Positions 32,638 to 44,839 are shown, counted from the first letter of the stretch. The stretch: 64,000 nucleotides of DNA from Paramarasmius palmivorus (GCA_037176845.1 JAYKXP010000134.1:1-64000); one strand, 5' to 3'. Notes: generated from the letters alone by a model not told the origin. A program made the numbers and translations.

Positions 32638-32898
32638 GTAGTACATGTAACAACGCTCAGCTCCAATCGTACACCCCTCTGACTCCTCTTTGAGAGTACA
32701 ATCACGACCACACGCACCAAACGCCCTCAGGCAGGAAATTTTGTAGTAACCCACGGTCCACTTACGTGCGAACGCGCATAAGGGAGAGACAGCTCGGCCG
32801 CCAATGCGCGATTGTCCTCAAATGCACCTATATTTTCTACGTACATGGATCACCGTGATACACGCAATTGAATGCTCGAATCCCTGACACACGATAGC

Positions 32899-33776
32899 CT
32901 ACTCTACAAGCCCAAAATCCCTCCCATACAACTGCATGAACTCCTCAGCAGAGAAATACCTAATAGAGGAGTCCACAGGCATCCTGTCGTATTCGACCGA
33001 GTCTAGGGGATGAATTTGTTCATATACTCGATGAATGTGACTGTAAGGCCGAATGAGCTTTGATACTGTGAACGGGGATTGAATATACTGACTCTACCAC
33101 CTGTTCGGCTTCGTCTTGGATGGTCGCTGGATCAATTTCATTGGCGCTCTGATACTCAACGAGCATCGATCCGTACCAAGGACGCCTAAACCCACCGGAC
33201 ATGGCACTGAGCGCTGTAGAAAGGTATTGGTTCAGTGGCAGACGAATAGTCGACAACTGTTCGTAATAGATTATGACGTAGTTGTCGGGGGGATCTGTCA
33301 ACATGTATGTCTTCCGAAGAATGTCCATCCCTTCGAGGCCGAAGTACCACGGATCCATGAAAGGAGAGTAGTTGTTCATACGAACAGCTTCTCGGTCAAG
33401 TCGCACTATACGCGGCTCACCGTTAACTGGTATGAAAATGAGGTCCTACATTAAACATCAGAACCGGGATCTGTGAAAATACCAGTACAACGCACCTTCC
33501 GATTCCCCATAGTAGACTCGCCTCGCACATTATCTTCAGAGCGACGTTCACCCGGGGCTGTCTCCTGAGGGGCCAAAAAAAAACCATCAACACATGAAGC
33601 ACGAACGAATTAAAACCAACGAACCACATGAGGCACAGGGTCGCGGTAACCTTCAACATCCTGAGGGGCGTCAACGGGAGCAGGGCGAGGTACAACAGAG
33701 AGGGTCCCAGGCTGCAACTATGAGATTGGAGTATACCAGCAAGAGAAAGCATACACACCATCACAGAGGTGACCAC
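32899..33776 (-). CDS. multi-pass membrane protein-like orphan gene
   Basis: Minus strand. The upstream part (33423-33776) encodes three or more hydrophobic stretches (VMVCMLSLAGIL; SLLYLALLPL; VLHVLMVFFWPL; LLWGIGRCVVLVF). It is followed, across an unresolved short intron near 33420-33450, by a soluble domain (REPRIVRLDREAVRMNNYSP...). The last join is solved: donor GTCAGT at 33092, acceptor at 33041 (52 nt), giving EAEQVVDHIHRVYEQIHPLD and ending YGRDFGLVE at 32899. The true start may lie in further exons right of 33776. Probably membrane-anchored; function unknown. Confidence 0.55.
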
Positions 33777-33799
33777 AAAAAACCACTTAACGATTGACT

Positions 33800-35221
33800 C
33801 CTCAAACGGAAGGCTATATAACCATGGGATATACTTCTACGAGGCAGCCTACACCAAAATACCGTTGAAGTGAAAAAAACCGATCAGAAAGGGGGATGAA
33901 TAACAAACCTTCCAACTCGTAAGTAACTCACTCCACGGCCTTGCAGCGAAAGCGAAAAAAATGCACCATCTCCGATAGAGGCAACACCCCCATCATCCCG
34001 CAACAGAAATCACTATCAACGATGAAGCTAGAAGCGCGGCTGGAAGCCTACGATAACACCACAGCAGAAACAAATTTACAAAGTACACGATTTCCGTTCC
34101 TCCATTCCAGGGCGCTTTCACGTTAGAATCGGCAATCTAGCCACTACAATCGGACGGACGGGAGAAAATCGTACGCTTCCATTCCTTGGAGAATAGACGA
34201 TCCTTGCAATTGCTGCTAAGCGGGCACCAACAATACTGTGAAGATCGAGATTCCCAGGAACGTTGACACAGGAGAGTGTAGTCCATTAACCATTACCAGC
34301 GCTACACCACAACGACCGTGCCGCCAGGGGACCTGCGAAGGTCTGCTACGGCAAGTCGATATATCTCAAAAAAAGCCTGTTAAAGTAAGGCTTCATTGAC
34401 GATAGACAATATCCCTCAAAAAGAACTGTGTTATCCGATGAGGCACGCCGACTTCTTTACCCGACGCGAAAGAAAACCAGCGAAACCACCGAAGAAACCA
34501 CCGAGGAAACCTACGGAGGAAGTGTCAATCTAACGAAGGATGCCTGCTCGGAACATTGTTCTCTTTAACGTCAACAGATGAATCAATTGAATTACTTGCC
34601 CTGTGGATGGTCCTCTATTACACAAGCCGAGCGACCACGCAAAGACGGCACTGAGATGCATCCTCTGGTTGCCTACTCGGTATGCCAATTAGAACAGACA
34701 GGAACTGGGATAGCGAAGAATGGGAAAACTAGTACAAACTTCCTCAGAAGCCCAATGTCAAACCCTAAACAGAAGTTCCGCAAAGGTAATATCATCGATA
34801 GAGCCACAACCGTTCAACGTAAATTCGCCCTCAAGCACCTTGGATACCCGACGAATACTTCTGCTATCAAGGCACCAAAGCCGCAGAGAGGTTAGCATAA
34901 CGTCAGGATGCAGATCAACGAAAAAGGACGCAACCCCGATCTCATTATTAATATTTTTGCACGGACAAAAATTTTTCCTTCACTGACGCAAGTACCATCG
35001 ACCAGTGTTGGGAATCGTGGGCCCGAACAGGTAGGAACCCCTTCACAGGCTAGAATTTGGTACCTCCTGCGTGAACCGTATACCGAACAGCACCAGGTTT
35101 ACAAAAATACTCTGCCATAAACTCCACACTCTGTTGCGAATCACCGCCCCGAGATCCTGGAGCCAAAAAAAAAGACTATATTACAGACAACGATTCATCA
35201 GCGACGACAAGTCGATCAAAG
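33800..35221. other. no confident gene
   Basis: Plus-strand ORFs at 34578-34895, 34720-34986 and 34908-35120 are lysine/serine-rich, overlap in different frames and lack convincing introns. Several A-runs occur (for example near 35165). Confidence 0.45.
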
Positions 35222-35668
35222 ATGCAAGCAGGTAAGAAAACACACCTATACAACCACAGCCGTACCTATACACCCTTTTCTTAACAGAATGCCTTCATAT
35301 TGCGCAACTCCTCAACTCTCTCACACGCTCTCAACAGAGAGCCGTGCGTATTGTGGTCGAAACATTGATCGCTTCAGGTGAGCTCGTACGTCACATACAG
35401 AAAAAGCGATAACATATCCGAAACAGGCGCAACGGTCGATCACGTAGTGGAAATACTGGAGAAAACCACGTTCTTGAACGACCTTGTGGAGGACAACGCT
35501 AGCGAAGAGAGTAACGCCAGCGAGGACGGAGAATGCCTCGATGCACAGAGCAGCTGCGGATCCATTGAGACGAACAGCGACGGCGATAGCTCTGGCTTGA
35601 CCGAAGTATCAGACTCAGAGGCAAGTGGGAGCGGAATGGATATCAGCGAAGATGAACAGCCCGAATAG
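35222..35668 (+). CDS. small acidic protein, three exons, 113 aa
   Basis: Exons 35222-35231, 35288-35377 and 35427-35668 (342 nt) join in frame. The introns are 56 nt (GTAAGA...ACAG) and 49 nt (GTGAGC...ACAG). The N-terminal ~55 residues form a predicted helical region (CLHIAQLLNSLTRSQQRAV...). The C-terminal half is a serine/aspartate/glutamate-rich acidic tail ending MDISEDEQPE. No known domain; such tails often bind histones or basic proteins, but that is only a suggestion. It lies 94 bp before the F-box-like gene on the same strand. Confidence 0.6.
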
Positions 35669-35762
35669 CTTCCCATGTTTGATAGTAGTACGTAATATAC
35701 ACGTGTCTTGTAAACCGCAAAACAAGAGCCCAAAACATCTGTCCCAACGATATCCGCTAACG

Positions 35763-36970
35763 ATGGATCTTCATCAAGTAAGAAGACACGCTGAACTTGA
35801 CGCAGCAATGCTGATAAGCACTCAGGAACAAATACATCCTTCAAGCACAAGTTCAAGCCATAGACAACTCTCCCATCGGTCCAACAAACGACAGCAAAAG
35901 CTGCATGATACTCTCATCGGCGATATATGCAAGGAGGTCATACGAAACGAAGGCAAAGGATCAAACACGCATCTGCTGAGACTGGACAAAAGCATTAGCA
36001 CGGAGTAAGTCTAGTTTTAGTTCACGAATACTGGCCACGACGACCTGCAATCCTCACTGATATCCTTAGGTTGTACAAAACGTTCTACCAAGAGCTACAT
36101 ATTCTTAACCGCCGCACTCTGTATCTTCTCCTTCGTACGTTTGACGGCTGCCCCAGCAAGGTCAACCTATCAAAGACGCTTTACATCCGTGTAGGATGCA
36201 CCATATCCCCGATTCCCAAAAACACCCATCCCGCTTCACCTCCGAACCCTGCAGTACCATGCCGACTTAGCGACAAAGATGCTTGCGAGCACATAGAGGA
36301 GCATGACATACCTAAGCTATACATGCTTGCATTACGATGTTCCCCTGTTATCACGACCTTTATCCTTCACACCAACCGGCCCATGGAGAACACGTGGAAC
36401 ACCATTTATCCTCTTACCTTCGCACGAGTGATAGACGCCGAAGTACCTATCGAAATTGTAGGTTATCGTGCATGGGACGAGGTTTTCCCCAATGCCCGGC
36501 GTCTCCGAGTGGCGATCAACAACGAACACATCGCGAGGGCTTACTTGGACAGGCACAACTACCAAAGCCTACAACACCTACAAAATCTCCTCTTGTCCAT
36601 GTCCTACGTCAACGATCCCACGCTAGAGGAAATTCTCAACGTGCTAAGAGTACCCACGAACATATCCTGCGTCGGAATAGAACGAGACCGAGGTTACGGA
36701 CATCCCTGCCCACAGACTCACTTGCAAGCATGTCTAGCAAATCACCGACTTACCCTGGTAATGTCACCCGAGGGCTTAGATTCTTTCACATCGCAATGGA
36801 GGCTGTATCTCCGAAGTCATTCGTTCGGGAGGATACCGAACGTAGAGAAAGCGCTCGACGAAATGTTCACCTTGAACAACTGCGAGGGGAACGAGATTTG
36901 GGACAAGATGGAAACACAGGTTCGAAAGAAACTGCTCCACATACAATCCATCTTATCTTATCGTGCATAA
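35763..36970 (+). CDS. F-box-like protein, two exons, 380 aa
   Basis: Exons 35763-36004 and 36070-36970; the intron of 65 nt (GTAAGT...CCTTAG) lies in the middle of the F-box-like region. Residues about 48-100 read LIGDICKEVIRNEG...LLRLDKSISTELYKTFYQELHIL, matching the F-box pattern (hydrophobic start, second helix, then a YxxLxL strand). The remainder has hydrophobic beta-strand/leucine repeats as in basidiomycete F-box proteins lacking clear LRRs. F-box proteins bring substrates to SCF ubiquitin ligases; the substrate is unknown. Its phase-2 intron and 901-nt second exon match the F-box-like gene at 38161-39283. Confidence 0.6.
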
Positions 36971-37108
36971 TGTTCGGTACAGTAGCGCAATCGGTGTACA
37001 GACTCATCAATGTACTACAAACGATACAGCATCACCAATCCTCCAGTAAGATGCACTACTAAAATCCTCCGAGGTCGGTATACACTACGTAAACATATCA
37101 ATACCATG
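36971..37108. other. short intergenic spacer
   Basis: About 138 bp between converging genes; no feature recognised. Confidence 0.5.
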
Positions 37109-37774
37109 TCACGGTGACTGTGATCGAGACCCACCTGAATTTGCCCTATCTATCAATTGGGCGCCATGCACGACCTGGACACCCAAGTGCACTGCTACTC
37201 CGTTCGTAAGCCAGTTAAACGTGTAGGTATCATATAGAGCAGCCATAACGTCCGCATGTACGTCAGCCTCGAAGGTCATCGCGCCTTGCAGCCGCACAAC
37301 CTCTACTGCCCACAGGCGAGACGTCGAAACGGCAGAAAGGTCACGCTCAGGCGCGTGTTCGCCGGAAGGACATGCTGAAAGAGCACAGACTCTGGCCCTC
37401 GTAAAGTCGTCCTGAACAACAGAACCCAACGTATCGATTACCGTAGCAACATTGCGCCGAAACCGGGTTGTAAGCAAAGGGACAGAGGGGTGTACACGCT
37501 GAAAGTGAATAGGAAACTCCTAAGGAATCGTGATGTGAGCAAAAAAAAACTCCAGAAAGCAAGCAATCAACAGAAATACCGCAAAGTTGCGGAGAAGAAA
37601 CATCTCCAATTGGAACGCCCTAGCGTTACCAGCAGCTCCCCGTATAGAACCAAGGTGTCCGTTACCAGCTCGAGGATATGCCTCTACCAGCCTGTTGAAG
37701 AATTCCTGATGTAAAGGAACCGATACGTGGAAGAGGGTTTCCAGCTCCTCGACAGTTGGTGGGAGGTTAGACAT
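37109..37774 (-). CDS. orphan protein, two exons, 201 aa (paralogue of 39594-40276)
   Basis: Exons 37774-37580 and 37519-37109 join in phase 0 across a 60-nt intron (GTATTT...CTTAG) to give 606 nt. ATG 37774 starts MSNLPPTVEELETLF. The protein shares VPLHQEFFNRLVEAYPR and the TRFRRNVATVIDTL stretch with the plus-strand gene at 39.6 kb (VPAHMLFFNRVIDAYPR; KRFRLNIQLVIDTM). The intron falls at the same residue in both (RNFA|EFPI and RNLG|DFPI). No known domain. The C-terminus diverges after the shared LWA-E motif. Confidence 0.7.
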
Positions 37775-38160
37775 GGCAGAACCAAGTTTGGTTTTGCAGT
37801 ATCTAATACGCATATATATACCCGTTGGTGTTCGAAGGTAAAGCCTACCGAAGAGAACGCGTATTACCGATAACCCACGACATCGCTCAGAGCCCTCTGA
37901 ATGAAAATCGGTGCACACAAAAAGACAGGGCACTACATACAGACCTCCCGAACAACTATCTTTCTGACAGGCCTCCCCCCGTAGGACCGAATCCAAAAGG
38001 AGCGAGTATCGTACTGCTCTGAATACCACATGCACCTCATTCTTCGGCTCGTACCACGCGGACCACTTGAAGAACGCACGAGAAGGCAACATACAAAATA
38101 GCAGCAACTGTCATTCAGCCTCTGGGATCGACTAACAAATGATCTGCGTACACCGGATTG

Positions 38161-39283
38161 CTACATTTGCACCAAAGTACCCTGCTCGCCATGAAACACC
38201 CGTCGCAACAGATCCCTCGTGCTCAAAAACTGTTCCGCCTCCGCCCAGAACCTTTCGTCGGAGGGGCGTTGTAGGATAACATGTGTCAAGTTACATAGAT
38301 GCTCCAATTCCGCGGGACCTACGTATCGAAACCTAGCAGGATCCCCGAAAACAGGGACGAAAAGCCTCGGGTGGAAGGAAAGAGACGCGTATAGCGAATG
38401 ATGCGCGTACATCCCTTCGGGTCGTAAAAGAGCAACGACTGAAGCACGGCTGGGAGGAAGAATCCTTCGCAAAAAGTACTGAACGTTCGACTCCCACTCC
38501 CCTCCAGAAAGGGACACGGCAACATGCGCAACAGTGTCTAGGTGTCGAAAATCAAATGGAGATCCGTCCGCATCTGGTGCTCCCCACATGCACTGAATGC
38601 ACAGACGCCTAAGTGCAGGCCAGCTCCGAACAATAGATGCCAATGTAAGCCTATTCCTCCTGCCCGTAGGTGGCGTATCGCTCCCACGAAGGCATTGGCG
38701 GAGTCGAGAATGAAGCCGTATTGTAGAATCGGCATCCATAAGGGCGTAATGTGGTGCCTCCAGGGTATGTAGCACTGGAAACACGTTTGTCCTCAGCGCA
38801 GAAAGAATGTCGGGATGAACATTCACGCTGATTACAAGGACGCGCAGAAAAGGTGCTACCGCTGCCAGAACCGAAGGAATCTCCCGAGGATATGCTATCA
38901 TGCAAGGAAAGTCGGTGTATAGAAGAGGCGCATCCGAGAAATTGAGACAAAGAGCCTCAACCATAGAAGCCAATTGACGATTGGTGGTCACAGTGTGATT
39001 AAACTGCGTAAGACGGGTAGGCGACGAGAGGCGAACCCTCCTATAGATAGACGGAAGAAGACTGCACACAGTAATCAGCGTTTAGCCGTTCAGCAGTCAA
39101 TCGGACAACTCACACATCGTTGTAATCCTTTGAAAGAAGCAATGCTGCGACAAACAAATCCCCTTCAGCCTTTGTTTCTTCGATCACGATCCCCAGTATC
39201 TGTACGGCAATATCAAATAATAAGGGATCCCTTCGTCGTCGCTGTCCATCTTCTGAAGGCCTGGGAGCAATAGAGGAGTCCAT
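38161..39283 (-). CDS. F-box-like protein, two exons, 356 aa
   Basis: Exons 39283-39114 and 39061-38161; the intron is 52 nt (GTGAGT...GTGCAG). ATG 39283 begins MDSSIAPRPS. The F-box-like part reads LLFDIAVQILGIVIEE...ALLLSKDYNDVLLPSIYRRVRLS, with the canonical PSIYRxVxL strand. The rest has irregular leucine-rich stretches (LRVLVISVNVHPDIL; WPALRRLCIQCMW) as in fungal F-box/LRR-like proteins. Predicted SCF substrate adaptor. It sits between the two inverted orphan paralogues. Confidence 0.7.
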
Positions 39284-39593
39284 AAAGTGGAACGACAACA
39301 ACACGATATTGCGACCGAGAACATTTATAGCCCAAATCCATCAACTACATCCTTTGGACGAAGAGCCAGGGATCCGATTTATCCTTTAGCACAACGGCAC
39401 GCACCTGAAGCGACGAAAAAGAAAATAATAATAATAAGACAGGGAAACGTCGAAGGACAAGAGAATATTCGGCATCCAAGTCGGACCAAGAGAGAAAAAG
39501 ATGGAAGGTAGTCCACGTGTCAATACACAAAAGAGGAAAAAGATGGCTGTGCTACATCACAAGGCAGAACACGCCCCTTTCCCGGTTACAACG

Positions 39594-40276
39594 ATGACGC
39601 CAACAGTCAACCAATGGAACTCTTTTCTCGACACGGCCGTGCCCGCTCATATGCTATTTTTCAACAGAGTCATCGATGCATACCCACGGACGGAGGACGG
39701 GCTGCTACATAGCCTAGCTTCTAACGCGAACACGAGCGCAACAGAAGTTGAACTTTTCGTGCTCCGAAACTTGGGGGTAATGTCATTCCGACCAAAAGAT
39801 ATAATTTGTACCAAACACGTCACCTTTCAGGACTTCCCAATAATGATCCAAACGAACTTCCCTAACACCCCAATACTCACCAAGCGTTTCCGATTGAACA
39901 TACAACTCGTCATCGATACCATGCTCAGCATAAACCCCTGCCAACACAAGCCTGCAGACATAATCTCTTGCTTGAGTTGCCCCGATGGGCCCGACGCCGA
40001 AGAAAAGGTACATGACTTCACTGACCAGCAGCTTTGGGCTGCAGAGACTGCAAGAATCAACACACGCATAAGGAACCAAATGTCAAGGAGCGGAAGGGAA
40101 ATCGACCTCGTAACGCATCTGTGGTTGAAAACTGCCATCAGGCATCTTCTAGGAGTACGAGATATGTCGGACGAACAAGTAGAAGTCGTAGCGGACACAC
40201 GTAAGCACTACTTGTACTCGCACATCGCCCTGCACTAACTCTAACTCTACATTAACGAACAGTTTTGCACGACTGA
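39594..40276 (+). CDS. orphan protein, paralogue of 37109-37774
   Basis: ATG 39594 (MTPTVNQWNSFL) is chosen because it aligns with the paralogue's start; an in-frame ATG at 39543 is possible. Exon 1 ends 39776 and exon 2 begins 39831. The 54-nt intron (GTAATG...TTTCAG) is a multiple of three, so the frame also reads through it. A donor GTAAGC at 40201 and acceptor at 40262 would give a C-terminus of VVADTLLHD ending at 40276; without it the ORF stops at 40238. No known domain. Shares with its partner the FFNR..AYPR, FPI..Q and RFR.N...VIDT motifs and the Cys-Pro pair LSCPDG/SACPSG. Confidence 0.65.
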
Positions 40277-40509
40277 CGATCCCAAAACGCATACATATGC
40301 TCCACGCGACCAGTGACAGGACTACAGTGTACGTTCTGTGTTCCATGTGTATACTAGTACCTCGCAGAAATAGCATATGATCGACGGTATCACTCAAACA
40401 CAATGCCCAACCTCTGCATAGCCACTTCACATTCACGACCCAAAATACCTGCCTTGACACGTTTCGTGACATCGTAAACTATAACCTGAATCAGCATAAA
40501 TCACGACTA

Positions 40510-41193
40510 CTAACAACTGAACTCACCGAATGCAAGATCTCGCGGCGAAACTATTACATCAAAATCTCTCACTAAGGCGTCCTGAAGACAGCGTTTGAGT
40601 CGAGATATTGCCCATTCGTTCGCCAATCGCAGAACATCCATAAGATGGTAACACACGCCTCCTCGCACAAAATCGTCTCCGGTGCGAGATATGGCAATGA
40701 AGCGATTCAATACAGAAGAAGGGTCGTCCAAACGATAAACCAGCTCTGCGGCAGTAACGGGAAATCCATCCTCATTGAACATCAGCCACCAACGCCCAAG
40801 ACCCGTGAACTCACCTAGAACGGTCCCTACGACATCTCTGTTATACCGCACCACGTTCACCTGAACATAATCGAAATGGCCGTCCTGCGTTCTCGTGGCT
40901 GCACGAGCTATGCCAGAAAAGTATCGACTGACTACAGACAACAACGAAGCCGGAACCTCGTAGTCGCAGTCCTCGCCGTTAACCAATATTTGGAATTCCC
41001 ATTCCCTTCCGTTCCTATAATAGAACCGAGGTGGAGGCTGTGAAGCAGAAACTGCGAGCGCTTCAAGATGACCGGCGTCCAACACCGCGTGATAACGGCC
41101 ATACGATGCTGTCGAGGTAGGAAGAGTTGGAACAGAGGGAAGTTGTCGGCCAAATAAAGTATTGGTAACGTCCACCATCGGGGTTTCATCCAT
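40510..41193 (-). CDS. BTB/POZ-like protein, 227 aa or longer
   Basis: ATG 41193 begins MDETPMVDVT. Residues about 65-200 follow a BTB layout: WEFQILVNGEDCDYEVPASLLSVVSRYFSG..., a central strand/helix region, then DVLRLANEWAISRLKRCLQ as the closing helices. BTB domains mediate dimerisation and Cullin-3 or transcription-factor contacts. The frame ends GEFSC, but a strong donor GTGAGT at 40524 suggests further exons to the left (about 40130-40500; an acceptor near 40480 gives GYSLRCHETCQG). The BTB call rests on pattern only. Confidence 0.5.
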   Translation of the reverse strand: MDETPMVDVTNTLFGRQLPSVPTLPTSTASYGRYHAVLDAGHLEALAVSASQPPPRFYYRNGREWEFQILVNGEDCDYEVPASLLSVVSRYFSGIARAATRTQDGHFDYVQVNVVRYNRDVVGTVLGEFTGLGRWWLMFNEDGFPVTAAELVYRLDDPSSVLNRFIAISRTGDDFVRGGVCYHLMDVLRLANEWAISRLKRCLQDALVRDFDVIVSPRDLAFGEFSC

Positions 41194-41577
41194 GATTCGT
41201 GTACAGACACAAACACAGTCGCCGAATCCTTTATACCCCAAAGGAAGACACTACTGCGATCTAAAATCGTGGACGCGTATCCCTTTGCCGAAGCCACCTT
41301 ATCTCTAGACAATTACTTGATGAAACCGAAGCGGAAATCAAAGAAAGAAAAAAAGGCACGACCCTGCCGAAATTGTTGGAGATGTACGATCTCAATTCAA
41401 ATTCAATCGCCACACAGATCCACAAACTTCCGAAGAGAAGTCATTAACTCCGCAATAGGATAAGCACAAAGCGACGGGCATCCAATGTGACTCCCTGTAC
41501 ACCTAAGTGGGACCGACAAAGTAGGCTACACTCTGATCAACGTTTTCACACAAAGCCCTGGACCCTGGTACGGTCCC

Positions 41578-42075
41578 TCACTCTGAATCGTACCCACACA
41601 GTTCACAGTCCTCACATCCTCGATTGATGGCACCACATCTATCGCATCTCCAGCGACGACGGTCTGCCATCATCACGCGTCTCTGAGCTCTTGTCGTAAA
41701 CTCGGCAATGGGGACGTCCCAGTCATCGAGATCCGTCACTTCAAGCTGATTTATGACTGTATCCGCTCCGACTAAAACAGAAGTAAGCCTGTAGCACTGA
41801 AAGACCCCAGAAAGAAACAAACCCACATGCATTAATCTTGGCGATAAGGTCCTTCATGGCTTCAAACTGGTACGGTGTCAAACCCGCGAGAACGATGGCT
41901 GTACCACGCTACTGAACATTGACACCTCAACATAAGAACCGAAAAACTCACAGATACGTTCAAAATCAGCGACATCACCCATGGTGAACCACACACTAGA
42001 GGTGGTTGAGCTCCCATCACTCTGAGCAGCGGGAGAGGAAGACTGCGCGGTACCGGTAGGTTGAGAAGCAGACAT
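41578..42075 (-). CDS. RanBP2-type zinc finger protein A, three exons, 129 aa
   Basis: Exons 42075-41952, 41898-41827 and 41771-41578 (390 nt), with 53- and 55-nt introns (GTGAGT...ACAG; GTGGGT...TTTAG). A serine/threonine-rich N-terminus is followed by a short helical middle (PYQFEAMKDLIAKINA) and a C-terminal finger WRCDRCGAINRGCEDCELCG, close to the RanBP2/NZF pattern W-x-C-x2-C-x3-N-x(5-6)-C-x2-C. NZF fingers bind ubiquitin or RNA; which one cannot be told here. Gene B at 44.8 kb has the same exon layout, with an identical 72-nt middle exon. Confidence 0.75.
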
Positions 42076-42284
42076 CGTAGCAGGAAAGGACAACAAGCGC
42101 AGGCTGGAATACCTGTTAAATAACTAGAGCAATGCCAAACAATATAAGACAGACTAAAAGAGGGGTAACCAGTCTGCCCCATCGCACTGTCACACCCAGA
42201 CCTAATCAGCAACCCACGAAGACGCTCTACGAAGCCACAATGAGCTAACAGGCAATCCGTGAAATTAAGATAAGGTACATCCCG

Positions 42285-44242
42285 TCAATCGTATAAGAAA
42301 GGGGGTCCCTGGGAATCAGGTGAATACCATGTAGAGAAAAACACGCCCTGACGACCACAGGCTACTACAACCAAATCTTCTTCTTCATACCCTTCAGGCG
42401 GTTCCCGCAATACAACACTGCCTGCCCATTTCTCTCTCAGATCCACACGCAGATGACCCAAGCAAACAGAAAGGTCCAACACTACAACATCCTGAGCTGC
42501 CAGGCTCGACCTCAAAAGCATCAATGCAGGATTCCTCGAGCGGAGGTAGCCGTGGACAAAGTTCCGAACGAAACCCTTGTCGAAATTTAGCGGATAAGCT
42601 AAACCACCTGAAAAAAAAACCGATCCTAAGGCCCAGGGCAATACAATCTCGACGCAGAGAACAACACACCTTTACGACCCTGTTGTGTCTCAAGACAGTC
42701 CTCACCATGTCCTTCCATCCAGTGCCGCCGACGACAGCCTTCAGAACAATACGCCACGCGAAAACAACCGCCGCACAACCGTGAAGAAGGGGAGGTGATG
42801 GATACAAGATCAGCCTGGGAAAAACTGTGACCGAATCACACGAGAGACATAACTTCAGCGACGTACCAGCTTCCTCGCAAGAACTGCATTGCCTTCACAC
42901 TAAGCCACAAAAACATATGAGCACAAATCAGCCCCGAGCACAGGAAAACAAAAAAACCCACTGGTCCATAGGAACAAACTCGAAGCGACGCCTCACGATA
43001 AGAGGTACATTTATAACCAAATCGGGCCTCGTACAGCGTGGCCACTTCCTCACACCAATCATCCCAAGCTTCCAGCACACAGTTTTGCAAAAATGCATGC
43101 TTCCGCATAACCTTCCTAACCCTACGCAAGATAGAAGGCGTCAAAAGGTGGGGAACCAAACAGACCAGCAAATCGTCGCACTTGCTCACAAGCGCCGATG
43201 AATGATCCACAGTGCAAACGTGCCGAGCACGAGCTTTTTCCACGGATACATAGGCCGAGATATCCATAATCGCCTCCAAAAGCCCTGCGTTCAACGCTTC
43301 CAATACCCATCCAGAACCGACGTCCATGCCAACCACAGGGGAAATAATGCGAAGGCAGAGGGACAACAATCTGCCCAAAACGTCCATTTCCAGTGCAACC
43401 AACAGTGAGGTTGAACGTGTATCGACACCTCCAAGACACGCAAGAATATCTCTCATGCAACGCGTAAACCACTTCGCACCACTGAAAGGGCACAAGGACA
43501 TGTCGGTGTACTCGTGCATCTGCATAATCACGACAGCCAACGCATGAAGCTCCGCGGATTCCTCCAGCACTGTCACCTCCGACTCCAACATAAGACGAAC
43601 GAATCGACCCATCGCCTCTCTCAAAAACCCATCACGAGGCTGCACAACAAACATCCCCTCTAGTACAGGTCGTACGCGATCCCTTTCAAACCAATCCTCG
43701 TTCCAAAAAGGATGAACCACGACTGCGACAACGGGTGCAAGGCTCGTGTCAGGAACGAGCAAGGAGCCATGTAGGAACTGGATACAAAGCCGACGAAAGT
43801 CGGAGGACACGCGCATTTGCTGAACGACCGGGGAAGATGGATAGTGCTGAAGAAATACGTAAACCAAGTCAAATATGGCATTGACCACCTTGTCCACCCA
43901 AAAGTGGCCAGTCATCGCCTGCGGACGACTGCGCGACCCAACAAAGGTTGGGCTCCAGAGATGAAGACCGCGAAACCACCGCATTAGACCGGCCCAAGTT
44001 TGGTCGCCATCCCAGCCGGGAAGATTGGAGTACTCGTGAAGTTGTCCGAAAGGATAAGGGTGTAAATAAACCACGAATGACTCCAGCGCTCCAACCACTT
44101 CCGAGCACCTTGACACCACGGTCCAAGGACCGTCAGCGGTACTGGGAACAGGCAACGATAACGCTTGCTTAATGAGCTGCAGTGAGTACGGATCTCCCAT
44201 CCGAGCCAAGGTGCGCATATTTTCAATGTGCTCCAACGACAT
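42285..44242 (-). CDS. MYND zinc finger protein, four exons, 593 aa
   Basis: Exons 44242-42962, 42899-42867, 42814-42670 and 42607-42285 give 1782 nt in one frame; introns of 62, 52 and 62 nt. The long first exon is helical (armadillo-like) with no motif. The MYND finger is assembled across three exons: CSYGPCEGNAV, then CGGCFRVAYCSEGC...HW...HGEDC, with the Cys and His ligands of the family in order. A C-terminal region ends SQGPPFLYD. MYND proteins bind proline-rich partner proteins. In Agaricomycetes such long-first-exon MYND genes are numerous. The frame alone ends in the first intron and misses the finger. Confidence 0.85.
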
Positions 44243-44839
44243 ACTGCAAGAAACAATCAGGCCCTGAATGAAAGTGACTACACCAGTAAAACGCGCACCT
44301 CAAAAATGCAGAGCAAAGAGAAGGACCGATTGGAATTCACCGACGCTATCGTTCTGAAATAAGACCTCGAGAAAGCTTCATGCCGGCAATGTCCATCATG
44401 TTCCTCTTTAGACCCTCCGTGGAAACTGCTCTTGCGGCGGGAGTTAAAGCGAAGAGGTTACCTAAAGCGAAAACTGCAGTCAGTACAATTGACCGAACAT
44501 GCTGACGCGCCAACAATACAAGGCGAAGACGAAAGCAGAAACTTAACCGAAGTCAGCAATCAGCAGGCGTCCAAGCATGATATGAACCGGATGTTAACAC
44601 GAGAACTAAAAAGCGTAAGTGATTCAACTCAGAAACGACACCAGACAGGCGAAACAACGACGTGGAAAAGGGAGAAAGGAACATCCACAGCCCCTCAAAA
44701 AAAGATATATGTAGAACTAAACATGAAAGCTATAAAAAAAAAAAAAAAAGAAAAAAATCATAAGATATACGGAAATCTGTCCTGCAGGTACCAAATGCGC
44801 AGACAAAATATAAAGCTGGCATGCACAATACGAAAGTGC
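44243..44839. other. no confident gene; poly-A tract
   Basis: A plus-strand ORF at 44432-44953 is lysine/threonine-rich, runs through an A-rich tract at about 44730-44758 and overlaps gene B on the other strand, so it is not accepted. Nothing else seen. Confidence 0.5.

Noticed and set aside
37109..40276. Possible homeodomain mating-type locus, because two related genes point in opposite directions
   Set aside because: No homeodomain (no WFxNxR motif) in either protein, and the two genes converge rather than diverge.
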